From positions 1-9,590 of the forward strand of contig JALNXC010000028.1 of assembly GCA_023230535.1 (NCBI GenBank): 9,590 nucleotides of DNA, given 5' to 3'. This document shows positions 1 to 7,047 of this stretch, piece by piece. Position numbers and translations under genes: made by a program. The DNA comes from Alkaliphilus sp. Its GTDB lineage: Bacteria; Bacillota; Clostridia; Peptostreptococcales; Natronincolaceae. Each line of letters begins with the position of its first letter. The stretch's first letter is position 1. The notes beneath the pieces are model-generated. The model saw nothing but the letters and a program-made list of their open reading frames with translations, searched no databases and was not told the DNA's origin.

Positions 1-183
1 GCCACCCCGAGATGGGATGCAGGTGGATGCTGGGTAAGTGATGTTAATTCTAATGGATTTACCTTAAATTTCAATAAAGTTTCATCAGAAGTTTCCGAGG
101 CGGATATAATCGTAACACGGGCTCCGTTTCAGCAAAGCATAAAAAGGCAAAGATTTATTAAAGACATAGATAAGGACAAGTAA
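1..183 (+). CDS. C-terminal 60 codons of an unrecognised protein (5' truncated by the window edge)
   Basis: The first forward frame is open from base 1 to a TAA at 181-183. The other two forward frames hit stops within about 40 bases. The peptide begins ATPRWDAGGCWVSDV, continues with NSNGFTLNF and ends in a basic, charged tail (KRQRFIKDIDKDK). The stretch alternating aromatic and aliphatic residues (CWVSDV, GFTLNF, ADIIVTRAP) looks like beta-strands of an extracellular beta-sandwich or repeat domain. That is an impression from composition, not a family match. No start codon is visible, so the gene begins upstream. It ends 64 bases before the flippase gene and may be the last gene of a preceding unit. 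I do not recognise the product, and its link to polysaccharide synthesis is unknown. Confidence 0.55.
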   Translation, partial: ATPRWDAGGCWVSDVNSNGFTLNFNKVSSEVSEADIIVTRAPFQQSIKRQRFIKDIDKDK

Positions 184-247
184 TGTCCATTTGTTTTGCG
201 GTTTACTCTATGTGTTATTATAGAGCATTATCTTAATCTGTAATTTT

Positions 248-1789
248 ATGCACAATTTCCAAAATGAGGCCAAGAGAAGGCTGTTAGCAAATATGATCAG
301 TAATGTACTGGTTATTTTTGTTAATGTTGGAATAAACATTTGGCTTACTCGCTATTTTATCGACAAACTTGGCGTAGAAGTGTATGGAATGATTCCTATG
401 GCCATGTCTTTTATTTCGTATTTTAATGTTTTTACAATGTCCATCTCAAATGCTGTTAGTAGGTTTGTTACTATACATCTCAACAAAGATGATGCAAAAC
501 AAGCTAACGTGTATTTTAACACAGCATGGAAAGCTCTGCTTTTTGTGTGCGGAATACTTATGATTCCTGTAATTATTCTTTCCTTGTTTTTTTCACGGCT
601 GTTTCAAGTTCCTTATGGATTTGAAAAAGAAACCAGCATACTATTTCTTATGGTCATTATGTCCTCCTTTATTTTATCAGTCAATAGCGTATTTTTAGTA
701 AGTACATTTGTAAGGCATAGGTTTGATCTTAACAATTCAATAAGAGTTCTGAGTAAAATTTTTCAGTTTTGTATTCTAATTCTGTGTTTTCATTATTTAT
801 CCCCATCTTTAAAATATTTTGGAATATCTGAAATCGGAATGGCGTTGTTTACTTTGACGGGGGCGCTAATACTCATGAGATGCCTGACCCCTCAACTACA
901 TGTTAAATGGGGTATATTTGATTGGCTTGCTTTTCGCGAAATGGGACATATGGGCGTATGGATGATTGTTAGAGAGGCAGGTACTTTCTTCTATTTTAGC
1001 GCAAATTTTATAGTTATAAATATAATTCTTGGTCCTGAGGATGTTGGGTATTATGCCCCTATTGCTCAATGGGTGCCGATGTTATTTTTATTAGCAGGTA
1101 TTATAAGCCGTGTTTTTGTTCCTATAATTTATGAGTATATTGCGCATAATGAATTAGATAATCTTTCCTTTCAGTTGCGAAGATGTATAAGGTTTATGGG
1201 GTTAATGATGGCTTTCTGTATAGGTATGATGTGTGGACTTGCTAACCCTATTTTAGAAATATGGCTGGGTTCCTCTTTTGCCGCTTTGAGTCCCTTGGTA
1301 TGGTTATTAATAGGCCCATTTATAATAATTATTACTGCGGTCCCGATAGAATCTGTCTTCAGAGGAATGAACAAGGTAAAAATACCGGCTATAGTTACAT
1401 TTAGTATGGGTGTTGTCCATCTCTTGATTTCTATAATTCTTGTTCAGTACACAAATTTGGGGATTTATGCGGTTGCATTAAGCTTAGCTGTTTGCATGGG
1501 TGCAAGAGATTTATTCTTTGCACCAATTTATGCTGCAACAATTATAAATCAACCCAAAATGACATTTCTCAGAGAAAATATTCTGGGCGTGATACTATTT
1601 ACAGTAATATCTCTGACTGCTTTAGTACTTAGTAAAATATTTAACCTTGCTTTTATTCCGCGGTTATTGACAGTATGTGTTTCTGGGTTGGTGATTTATG
1701 TAGCCTTATGTTACTTTGTGATTATTAACCAGAAAGACAAGGTTTTTGTAAAATCTCTGATTCTCAGAAGCGCTAAATTGACAGGGTGA
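248..1789 (+). CDS. Wzx-like polysaccharide flippase (MATE/MOP superfamily)
   Basis: A 513-residue, very hydrophobic protein with about 14 predicted membrane helices, at roughly residues 13-34, 44-64, 92-114, 128-150, 167-184, 191-210, 240-260, 272-292, 313-333, 346-366, 374-398, 404-425, 440-460 and 467-490. A short basic cytoplasmic N-terminus (EAKRRLLAN) leads into helix 1, and LTRYFIDKLGVEVYG follows it. This layout and length are typical of Wzx/RfbX-type flippases, which move undecaprenyl-linked repeat units across the cytoplasmic membrane. An in-frame TAG at 221-223 bounds the start, and ATG 248 is the first standard start after it. No good Shine-Dalgarno site precedes it. The gene ends in tandem stops (TGA TAA), 30 bases before the next gene, so it probably leads a three-gene unit. 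The class is clear by eye. The substrate cannot be read from the sequence, and I assign no symbol because Wzx proteins diverge strongly. Confidence 0.88.
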   Translation: MHNFQNEAKRRLLANMISNVLVIFVNVGINIWLTRYFIDKLGVEVYGMIPMAMSFISYFNVFTMSISNAVSRFVTIHLNKDDAKQANVYFNTAWKALLFVCGILMIPVIILSLFFSRLFQVPYGFEKETSILFLMVIMSSFILSVNSVFLVSTFVRHRFDLNNSIRVLSKIFQFCILILCFHYLSPSLKYFGISEIGMALFTLTGALILMRCLTPQLHVKWGIFDWLAFREMGHMGVWMIVREAGTFFYFSANFIVINIILGPEDVGYYAPIAQWVPMLFLLAGIISRVFVPIIYEYIAHNELDNLSFQLRRCIRFMGLMMAFCIGMMCGLANPILEIWLGSSFAALSPLVWLLIGPFIIIITAVPIESVFRGMNKVKIPAIVTFSMGVVHLLISIILVQYTNLGIYAVALSLAVCMGARDLFFAPIYAATIINQPKMTFLRENILGVILFTVISLTALVLSKIFNLAFIPRLLTVCVSGLVIYVALCYFVIINQKDKVFVKSLILRSAKLTG

Positions 1790-1819
1790 TAAAATATTTC
1801 CAATAGACCTGATTGTACT

Positions 1820-3529
1820 ATGTCATTAAAGATTTTCGAATCATTAGTTTCTTCTAGTAAACACAATAATAACGTGATTTCTCCTTATAACTGGATATTT
1901 GAATTATGTGATGTATTTGATAGTATATCGTTTGTGAAAGTACTTATTATTGGCGGCGAAGATAACACTATCAAATTAAACCATGTATTGCTTGAAAGGC
2001 GGCCAAGTCTATCTGTTGCCCAATTTAATGCTCCGATTAATAGTGCGAATAAGCTTCCTTTTAGTTCGAACAGCTTTGACCTCGTTATTTTGTCAGCACC
2101 TAAGGCAGAAAACAATTTGAGTGCAGAGTTTTTATGTTCCGACTCACTATTTTTAATATCTTATTTTAAGGAGATATCACGTGTATTAAGAGACGATGGA
2201 AAAGTTTTATTTGCTATTAATAAGTGGGAAGGTAGGCCTTCGCTTTTAAAATATTGGATGTCCTGTTTTTATTATAGCCAGAGGAGTGTTAATTCGATAA
2301 ATGTAAGATTTGCTCAGGCAGACCCAATTATTGGCAGATATTTAAGTCAAATTTTACCAGAAGCTGATTTTAAGATAGCAAAGATAGACATGGTATTACC
2401 TGACCTGCAATCACCTAGTATTTGTATGCCTTATAATAGTGTTGAGGCATTGCCATACGCTTTAAGCTTTGTCTTGGGCAGTAAATGGCAGCCTATAATC
2501 AAAACGATGAAAATTGTAATACAGGCACTTAGATTTATTCCAAAAACGATACTTAAAAACATCATATGTGGAAGTATACCTGACGCATATGTAACAGTGA
2601 ATAAATCAAGCAGCTACGCAGAAACAGGATTTGAATATAATATTCTTAAAATGATGTGCCAGATTAATCCTGCGATCAAAAGTATGTTTAGGGTGAGGAC
2701 GTCTGAAAAAGTAATTTATGTTGGTATTGATAATTCCGGAATGCCCAAACAGATATCGAAGATACTAAGTCCTTTCCATCGAAAGGTGCAAGATAACAAT
2801 CCTGTTGCAGATATGTCGGGAGTTCCAAGAACTATAAAAAAATGTAAAGAGAATATAGTAGTAATCGAGCCATGGATTAGCGGTAAACCTGTATCATTTC
2901 TTAATATTAGCCATCAAAACAAGGTGCTGAATTGGCTTATAGATTTACATAATAGTTATAAAAGTGGTGAATGGAGTCGGGAAGAAGCACAGAAATATGT
3001 CGAAGAACCAATAAATGTGATTAGTCAATTGAAAACAGAATGTAATAAAGAAGCATTTAAATTTTATACAATTGCGGCCAATCGTTTTCTTGATTGTTAT
3101 GATATTTGGGCAGGAAAAATACAGACTACTCCTGAGCATGGCGATTTTGTTCCAAGCAACATTCTTATTAATAAAAACAATGAGCTTAAAATTATAGACT
3201 GTGAGGGTAGCTTAGATAAAGGTTGTTCTTTATTTGATATAAGTTGTTTTTTATATGCTTCTGCTGCGGGAGAACCGCAGGTAAATACTCCGAATATATT
3301 ATTTCAAACTTTGACTGGACATGGCAAAAGAGCAAAGGCCTTTAAAATCTTAACCTCTAAAATCTGTCAGATGCATAAAATATGTGAAACTATAATGCTT
3401 GATTTTAGTTTAATTGCATTTGCCAGAAAGGTTATGATCTCACAGAGAGAGAGGAGAATTAAGGTGGCAGATATGTGGTTGCGGTCTATGGAAGTATTTT
3501 GTAAAACCTTTACAGCTGAATTAAGATAA
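1820..3529 (+). CDS. Two-domain protein: degenerate SAM-methyltransferase fold plus APH-like kinase
   Basis: 569 residues. The N-terminal part (about 35-195) has the layout of a class I methyltransferase of the Methyltransf_11 type: a motif I-like strand-loop VLIIGGEDNT (41-50), LPFSSNSFDLVI (79-90) and EISRVLRDDGKVLFA (118-132). Motif I is poor: I43 replaces the usual acidic residue, and E47 and N49 replace the later glycines. SAM binding is therefore doubtful. The C-terminal part (about 260-540) is a protein-kinase-like fold of the APH/choline-kinase family: candidate N-lobe lysine K314, hinge-like IVVIEPWISGKPV, Brenner motif HGDFVPSN (440-447, catalytic D442 and N447) and metal-binding IIDCE (D460). 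The kinase core looks intact. No signal peptide or membrane helix is evident, so it is probably cytoplasmic. It lies between the flippase and the kinase-like gene 36 bases downstream. Its role may be to phosphorylate a sugar, lipid carrier or glycan end. The substrate is unknown. Confidence 0.8.
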   Translation: MSLKIFESLVSSSKHNNNVISPYNWIFELCDVFDSISFVKVLIIGGEDNTIKLNHVLLERRPSLSVAQFNAPINSANKLPFSSNSFDLVILSAPKAENNLSAEFLCSDSLFLISYFKEISRVLRDDGKVLFAINKWEGRPSLLKYWMSCFYYSQRSVNSINVRFAQADPIIGRYLSQILPEADFKIAKIDMVLPDLQSPSICMPYNSVEALPYALSFVLGSKWQPIIKTMKIVIQALRFIPKTILKNIICGSIPDAYVTVNKSSSYAETGFEYNILKMMCQINPAIKSMFRVRTSEKVIYVGIDNSGMPKQISKILSPFHRKVQDNNPVADMSGVPRTIKKCKENIVVIEPWISGKPVSFLNISHQNKVLNWLIDLHNSYKSGEWSREEAQKYVEEPINVISQLKTECNKEAFKFYTIAANRFLDCYDIWAGKIQTTPEHGDFVPSNILINKNNELKIIDCEGSLDKGCSLFDISCFLYASAAGEPQVNTPNILFQTLTGHGKRAKAFKILTSKICQMHKICETIMLDFSLIAFARKVMISQRERRIKVADMWLRSMEVFCKTFTAELR

Positions 3530-3549
3530 ACTAAAAAATAATACTTTTA

Positions 3550-3559
3550 AAGAGCTCTT
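3550..3559. repeat. Perfect 10-base palindrome at the gene 2/gene 3 junction
   Basis: AAGAGCTCTT is self-complementary and lies in the 36-base spacer before ATG 3566. Its left half is the only purine-rich, Shine-Dalgarno-like stretch (AAAGAG, 3549-3554) before that start, about 11 bases upstream. Such a short palindrome forms only a weak structure, so function is speculative. Confidence 0.3.
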
Positions 3560-3565
3560 ATAATT

Positions 3566-4990
3566 ATGGGTATAGAAAAAACCAATCAAAATAGCAAAGA
3601 TAATATGTCATTATTATTAACAAGGCTATTACAATATCTTGAAGAGAACGAGATAAAGTATTGCATACTAAGAAACTATGAACAGTTACCTGGCAACCTT
3701 CCTTTTGACATTGATTTTTTGATAGAGCAAGGTAAGCTTAAGAACTTGGATAAAATTCTTATGCGATTCTTTCGAAGCGAGAAATGTCATTTGTATTTAG
3801 CTAGCACTCATGCGAATGTTTGCAGGCATTATTACTTGTATTATGAAAATGATGATGGTGAACGTAGCTTTCTTGCATTGGAATTCAACACAATTCTTTT
3901 ATTGTATCTGCCAGGTAAAATACGGACCAATGAATTGTGTTATTTACCTACGAAGACAGTAATGGAAAGCCGTAGAAAACTTGGCTCGATATATGTGCCA
4001 TCGAAAGAAATTGAGGTAATACATTTGTTTTTTGAATCGCTTTTTAAGGGCAAAGAAAAGTATTGGCCCAGATTATTCGATAAGTTTGAGGAAACTAAAA
4101 ACTCTATTATGCCTCTTTTAATAAGTTGCTTCGGAGAAGATGCCGCGGGGAGAGTTTTTGATTTATTGAGTAGTGGTAGTTCGGAGAGCTGCTGTCAAGC
4201 TTCGGATGAATTATTGAAGGCTTTTTGTTCGGTTACACGCGCATCATTAGGACAGCGTTTATTACATGACTTATATGCATTTAAAGAACGTGTTCTCGGT
4301 TATATAAAACCAGAGGGGATGTTGGTTGTTTTCTTGGGACCCGACGGAGTAGGCAAAACCTATATTGCAGATCGACTGGCCAGAATTTTAGAAAGAAGAT
4401 TTCCTAAAATCATACGAACCCATCTTGGCAATCGTCCTGTAATATTGCCTTGTTTAACGGGAAAGAGAGCCTCTGAAGTAAATACAAATAATTCTGAAAG
4501 TATAATTGCTGCAAGGCGGTCAAGCTGGCGATTTTATCAGTCACTTAGAGTTCTATATTACGCTTTAGATTATATTGTGGATTATTTTATTCGTCTACGA
4601 TTATGGAAAAGTAAAGGATATTTAATTCTTTCCGAACGTTATAGTTACAAGTATTTTGCTGGACCGCAGATACATATTCCAAAGGCGGCGAAATTTACAA
4701 GATATTTAGCGTGTATTTTAGTGCCAGCTCCGGATATTGCGATTTTTTTAGATGCATCCCCACAGGTAATTCTTCGTCGTAAAAAAGAACTGACAGAAGA
4801 GGCAATAATAGCTCAGAGGCAAGCATATAGAGGCGTTCGCAAATTTGTACGCGAATTTTATGTCGTTGATAACTCTGGGCAACCGGAGTCTGTTGCTGAT
4901 GAAATAATTTCAATTATTCTAAAAGTTGCATCCCATCGTTCTGCTAAGAAGCGCAAACTGGAAGAATCTCTAAAGATAGACCGCGGCTAA
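3566..4990 (+). CDS. Two-domain protein: nucleotidyltransferase-like domain plus thymidylate-kinase-like P-loop kinase
   Basis: 474 residues. The N-terminal region (about 14-165) contains YCILRNYEQLPG followed by FDIDFLIEQ. This D-x-D motif (D48, D50) after an aromatic/arginine strand is how many polymerase-beta-type nucleotidyltransferase domains look, but I see no clear Gly-Ser motif before it, so activity is uncertain. The C-terminal region (about 250-455) resembles thymidylate kinase: Walker A GPDGVGKT (258-265, K264), ILSERYSYKYFAGPQ (354-368) where the family has a D-R motif (here E357-R358), LDASPQVILRRKKE (395-408) and a late YRGVRKF segment resembling the TMPK tail. A helical linker (about 165-250) joins the two. 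Length is more than twice that of a housekeeping Tmk (about 210), and the setting is a polysaccharide locus, so the substrate is probably not dTMP. It may activate or phosphorylate a sugar or nucleotide. ATG 3566 is the first start. The C-terminal tail is basic. Confidence 0.8.
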   Translation: MGIEKTNQNSKDNMSLLLTRLLQYLEENEIKYCILRNYEQLPGNLPFDIDFLIEQGKLKNLDKILMRFFRSEKCHLYLASTHANVCRHYYLYYENDDGERSFLALEFNTILLLYLPGKIRTNELCYLPTKTVMESRRKLGSIYVPSKEIEVIHLFFESLFKGKEKYWPRLFDKFEETKNSIMPLLISCFGEDAAGRVFDLLSSGSSESCCQASDELLKAFCSVTRASLGQRLLHDLYAFKERVLGYIKPEGMLVVFLGPDGVGKTYIADRLARILERRFPKIIRTHLGNRPVILPCLTGKRASEVNTNNSESIIAARRSSWRFYQSLRVLYYALDYIVDYFIRLRLWKSKGYLILSERYSYKYFAGPQIHIPKAAKFTRYLACILVPAPDIAIFLDASPQVILRRKKELTEEAIIAQRQAYRGVRKFVREFYVVDNSGQPESVADEIISIILKVASHRSAKKRKLEESLKIDRG

Positions 4991-5114
4991 AATCGGAACC
5001 TTATTATTAAAGTTTAAATAAATATATGTAAGTTCTATGTAGATAAAAAAGATTTTTTGTGGCTGTATCAAATATTTTAAGTATATAGTTGTGTTGAATA
5101 AAAAAGCGAATGAC

Positions 5115-5132
5115 AAAACGAAAGGTTTTTTT
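5115..5132 (+). terminator. Weak candidate intrinsic terminator
   Basis: AAAAC, a five-base loop (GAAAG), then GTTTT running into a seven-T tract (5126-5132). The stem has one G-C pair, far weaker than a usual intrinsic terminator. It is listed only because its position, 125 bases after the kinase-like gene and before a possible new unit, would suit one. Confidence 0.15.
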
Positions 5133-5244
5133 AGGTGTGAGAATAAAGTTCTTTGTACATTCATGGCATTTTAAAACACTATTGTCGAAAGCTCGATATT
5201 TTTTTGATTCAGTTTTGGGTAAAAGTTCCTTTTTTTATATGGGG

Positions 5245-5271
5245 TTGTCCGTGCAAATTTTATAGTAGAAT
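5245..5271 (+). promoter_or_regulatory. Weak candidate sigma-70-like promoter for the polymerase gene
   Basis: TTGTCC (5245-5250, 4 of 6 to TTGACA), a 15-base spacer, then TAGAAT (5266-5271, 5 of 6 to TATAAT), 41 bases before ATG 5313. The spacer is shorter than the preferred 16-18, and such matches are frequent in AT-rich DNA. Confidence 0.22.
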
Positions 5272-5312
5272 TTCTAAAAAATATCTATAACATAAGTTCT
5301 TGAGAAATCTAA

Positions 5313-6770
5313 ATGATTTTTATCCTTCTACTTTTATCAGCCGCTTATATTGTAATGGCTGTGATTGGCGCAAAGCAAGCTTTTACATATAAAGATAGGC
5401 TTTTATATCTACCTGCTATCGTAGCGATGGTTAACGAAGCAGTTTGGCATGCTTTTCCTATCTTGGTTCTTTATATTCTTAGATTGGGAGCAACAGGGCA
5501 GATTGAAACTGATATGGCCCAGACTGCCATTGGCAGTGTATTAGATTTGACCTATATTATTTTTTGGTTATTGGGTTTTTTCTTTATGGCTAAGAAGGGC
5601 GAGGCTCGTTTTGCCAAGTCAAATTTTGGTCAGTACCTCTATACCGATACACAACCGGTAATGCCTTTTGAAGGAATTGACCGCCAATATTTTCTAACTC
5701 GGTTGAGATATTTTTTATTAGTCTGTCTTACTATGATTATCTTGTATTATCCGCTGTCGCGTATATTCAACTGGCCTACTTCCTATGCAACGGGATTTTT
5801 AACTATCCAAGATACCCATGGTTCAGTGCGTTTTATAATGTTGTATTCGTTGTTCAAGAGAACACTACAGATAGCAGTGCCTTTATCATGTGTTTATCTT
5901 ATGCTTAAAGGGGAAAAGCTGATTTCTATTAGTAATATACTTCCTCTCTCGGTGATACTTCTTACTTGTTTCAGTTTTTTAGCTTCAGGTGCTCGTGGGT
6001 TTGTAATGACTCCACTCGTTCTTCTAGTATTGACGGCATACTGTTTAAATCAACGACTTCGATATTATGTTGCTGCTGCATTGCTTCTTTTTATTTTTCT
6101 AATAGTAATGTCGCCAGCCCTCAGAGCAGTTAGAGCGACTGAAGAATTTGCTGTTAAAGAAAGCCGTTTGGAACGAATCAAACTAATATTTGAATTTTAC
6201 GGAGTGGAAAAAAGACCAGTTATAGCAGAGACTGCAGAAAGATTAAATAATGCATGGGTAACAGGTTTAGTTTATAATTATACGCCAGTTACTACTGGTT
6301 TTGTGGGGATAAAGCCTTATATAGCTGTACCATTTACACTGTTGCCAAGAGCTATCTGGCAAGGCAAGCCGCTTATTGGCAGTTATGATGGGACATATGA
6401 CGGGGTCTTGCCGTATTTGGCAGCGCATTGGATATATGGTACTGGAGCAGATGTAACTCTTACGCCCGGGGTAGGCTCACAGCCTTATTGGGCAGGTGGG
6501 TGGACAGGAGTGGTTCTTATTGGATTTTTAGGTGGATTAATAGTAGGCTTTTTGTGGGCATATCTAAGATTGTCTCATAGCCCCGTATGGCTAATAGCTT
6601 TATTGGCGACTTTGGGACGCGGTGTTTCACTTAATGCAATTTACTATGATGTATCGTGGTTTTTCCAGTATGGGTTACAAGATGCGGTCTTAATATTTGC
6701 TTATTGGTTTCTAACTATCGCATTTGCACGTAAAAGTACTTATGAAGTTAACTGTAATTTTGTTCTTTAA
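5313..6770 (+). CDS. Wzy-like polysaccharide repeat-unit polymerase
   Basis: 485 residues with about 10-11 membrane helices, near residues 1-20, 30-55, 75-93, 131-150, 175-198, 208-225, 229-245, 250-268, 397-418, 424-443 and 453-472. One large, probably periplasmic loop lies at about 270-395. Two features point to the Wzy/O-antigen polymerase class: ASGARGF (224-230) at a helix end, like the SGSRG segment of several polymerases, and LLPRAIWQGKP (343-353) in the loop, matching the PRxLWxxKP-type signature. The protein would join lipid-linked repeat units on the outer face of the membrane. ATG 5313 is directly preceded by an in-frame TAA (5310-5312), so no longer start exists. The ribosome site is weak (TGAGA, 5301-5305). 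The gene ends in tandem TAA TAA stops. It stands alone, with 322 bases before it and 277 after. Wzy sequences are highly divergent, so the linkage cannot be predicted and I give no symbol. Confidence 0.85.
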   Translation: MIFILLLLSAAYIVMAVIGAKQAFTYKDRLLYLPAIVAMVNEAVWHAFPILVLYILRLGATGQIETDMAQTAIGSVLDLTYIIFWLLGFFFMAKKGEARFAKSNFGQYLYTDTQPVMPFEGIDRQYFLTRLRYFLLVCLTMIILYYPLSRIFNWPTSYATGFLTIQDTHGSVRFIMLYSLFKRTLQIAVPLSCVYLMLKGEKLISISNILPLSVILLTCFSFLASGARGFVMTPLVLLVLTAYCLNQRLRYYVAAALLLFIFLIVMSPALRAVRATEEFAVKESRLERIKLIFEFYGVEKRPVIAETAERLNNAWVTGLVYNYTPVTTGFVGIKPYIAVPFTLLPRAIWQGKPLIGSYDGTYDGVLPYLAAHWIYGTGADVTLTPGVGSQPYWAGGWTGVVLIGFLGGLIVGFLWAYLRLSHSPVWLIALLATLGRGVSLNAIYYDVSWFFQYGLQDAVLIFAYWFLTIAFARKSTYEVNCNFVL

Positions 6771-6788
6771 TAACCTTGTTTTTGGGTT

Positions 6789-6811
6789 GGCCTTATAGCT
6801 TATAACTAGCC
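6789..6811. repeat. Small inverted repeat after the polymerase gene
   Basis: TTATA (6793-6797) and TATAA (6801-6805) flank GCT, enclosed by GGC (6789-6791) and GCC (6809-6811) with an unequal internal bulge. No T-tract follows, so it is not a standard intrinsic terminator. It could stabilise the 3' end of the transcript, or be chance. Confidence 0.2.
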
Positions 6812-6997
6812 TAAATCGAATCTAATTATTGGTCGAACGATTGTTATAAATTCTCGCATTATAGGGCATATTTATATTGCAATACTATTGGCCTGAACCG
6901 CAGGTTAAATTTTCAGTCCAACACGGCTAAATAAAAGTATGAAACTATAATGCTATTTGTCGAATCTATAGTGGTGTAATTTATGTAGCGTGGATTT

Positions 6998-7025
6998 TTG
7001 TTATTGTACAGGGATATTTTATAAT
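6998..7025 (+). promoter_or_regulatory. Candidate sigma-70-like promoter for the two glycosyltransferase genes
   Basis: TTGTTA (6998-7003, 4 of 6 to TTGACA), a 16-base spacer, then a perfect TATAAT (7020-7025). Transcription would start near 7032, a few bases before the ribosome site at 7035-7040, giving a leader of only about 16 bases. It follows a 277-base gap and precedes two closely spaced genes, which supports a new unit starting here. Perfect -10 boxes also arise by chance in AT-rich DNA (another lies at 6946-6951, without a -35). Confidence 0.42.
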
Positions 7026-7034
7026 ATAGTATTT

Positions 7035-7040
7035 GCAGGG
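7035..7040 (+). promoter_or_regulatory. Ribosome-binding site that decides the start of the first glycosyltransferase
   Basis: GCAGGG lies seven bases before ATG 7048. The frame can be extended to a TTG at 7033, but that start would place this site inside the coding sequence and leave the TTG without one. The protein that begins MKILFVSTDFPYPP also matches the usual start of GT-B glycosyltransferases. ATG 7048 is preferred. Confidence 0.6.
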
Positions 7041-7047
7041 CATTAAA

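Larger units (their letters stand above)
4991..5312. other. 322-base AT-rich intergenic region before the polymerase gene
   Basis: No convincing gene. It contains A/T homopolymer runs such as AAAAAAGATTTTTT (near 5046-5059), a weak hairpin with a T-run (5115-5132), a weak promoter-like pair (5245-5271) and a 45-codon TTG-started frame (5153-5290) without a good ribosome site. It separates the flippase/kinase trio, whose spacers are 30 and 36 bases, from the polymerase gene, so the polymerase may have its own promoter. Confidence 0.6.

Noticed and set aside
191..221. TTGTTT (191-196) and TATTAT (216-221) as a promoter for the flippase gene
   Set aside because: The -35 matches only at TTG and the spacer is 19 bases. 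Such pairs are common in AT-rich DNA.
206..225. Inverted repeat CTCTAT/ATAGAG before the flippase gene
   Set aside because: Six base pairs, mostly A-T, with an eight-base loop and no T-tract. It is too weak to call an operator or terminator.
1885..2115. Minus-strand open frames inside the methyltransferase/kinase gene, and similar ones elsewhere
   Set aside because: They lie wholly inside well-supported genes and show no family motif.
3385..3399. 15-base direct repeat TGAAACTATAATGCT, shared with 6940-6954
   Set aside because: One copy is inside a coding sequence and the other in a gap, with no further similarity on either side. A match of this length is plausible by chance in AT-rich DNA of this size.
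6892..6906. Alternative four-base stems CCTG/CAGG and AACC/GGTT
   Set aside because: They are mutually exclusive, very short and followed by no clean T-tract.
6946..6951. Perfect TATAAT in the gap before the glycosyltransferases
   Set aside because: No -35-like hexamer lies 16-18 bases upstream, and there is no extended -10 TG.
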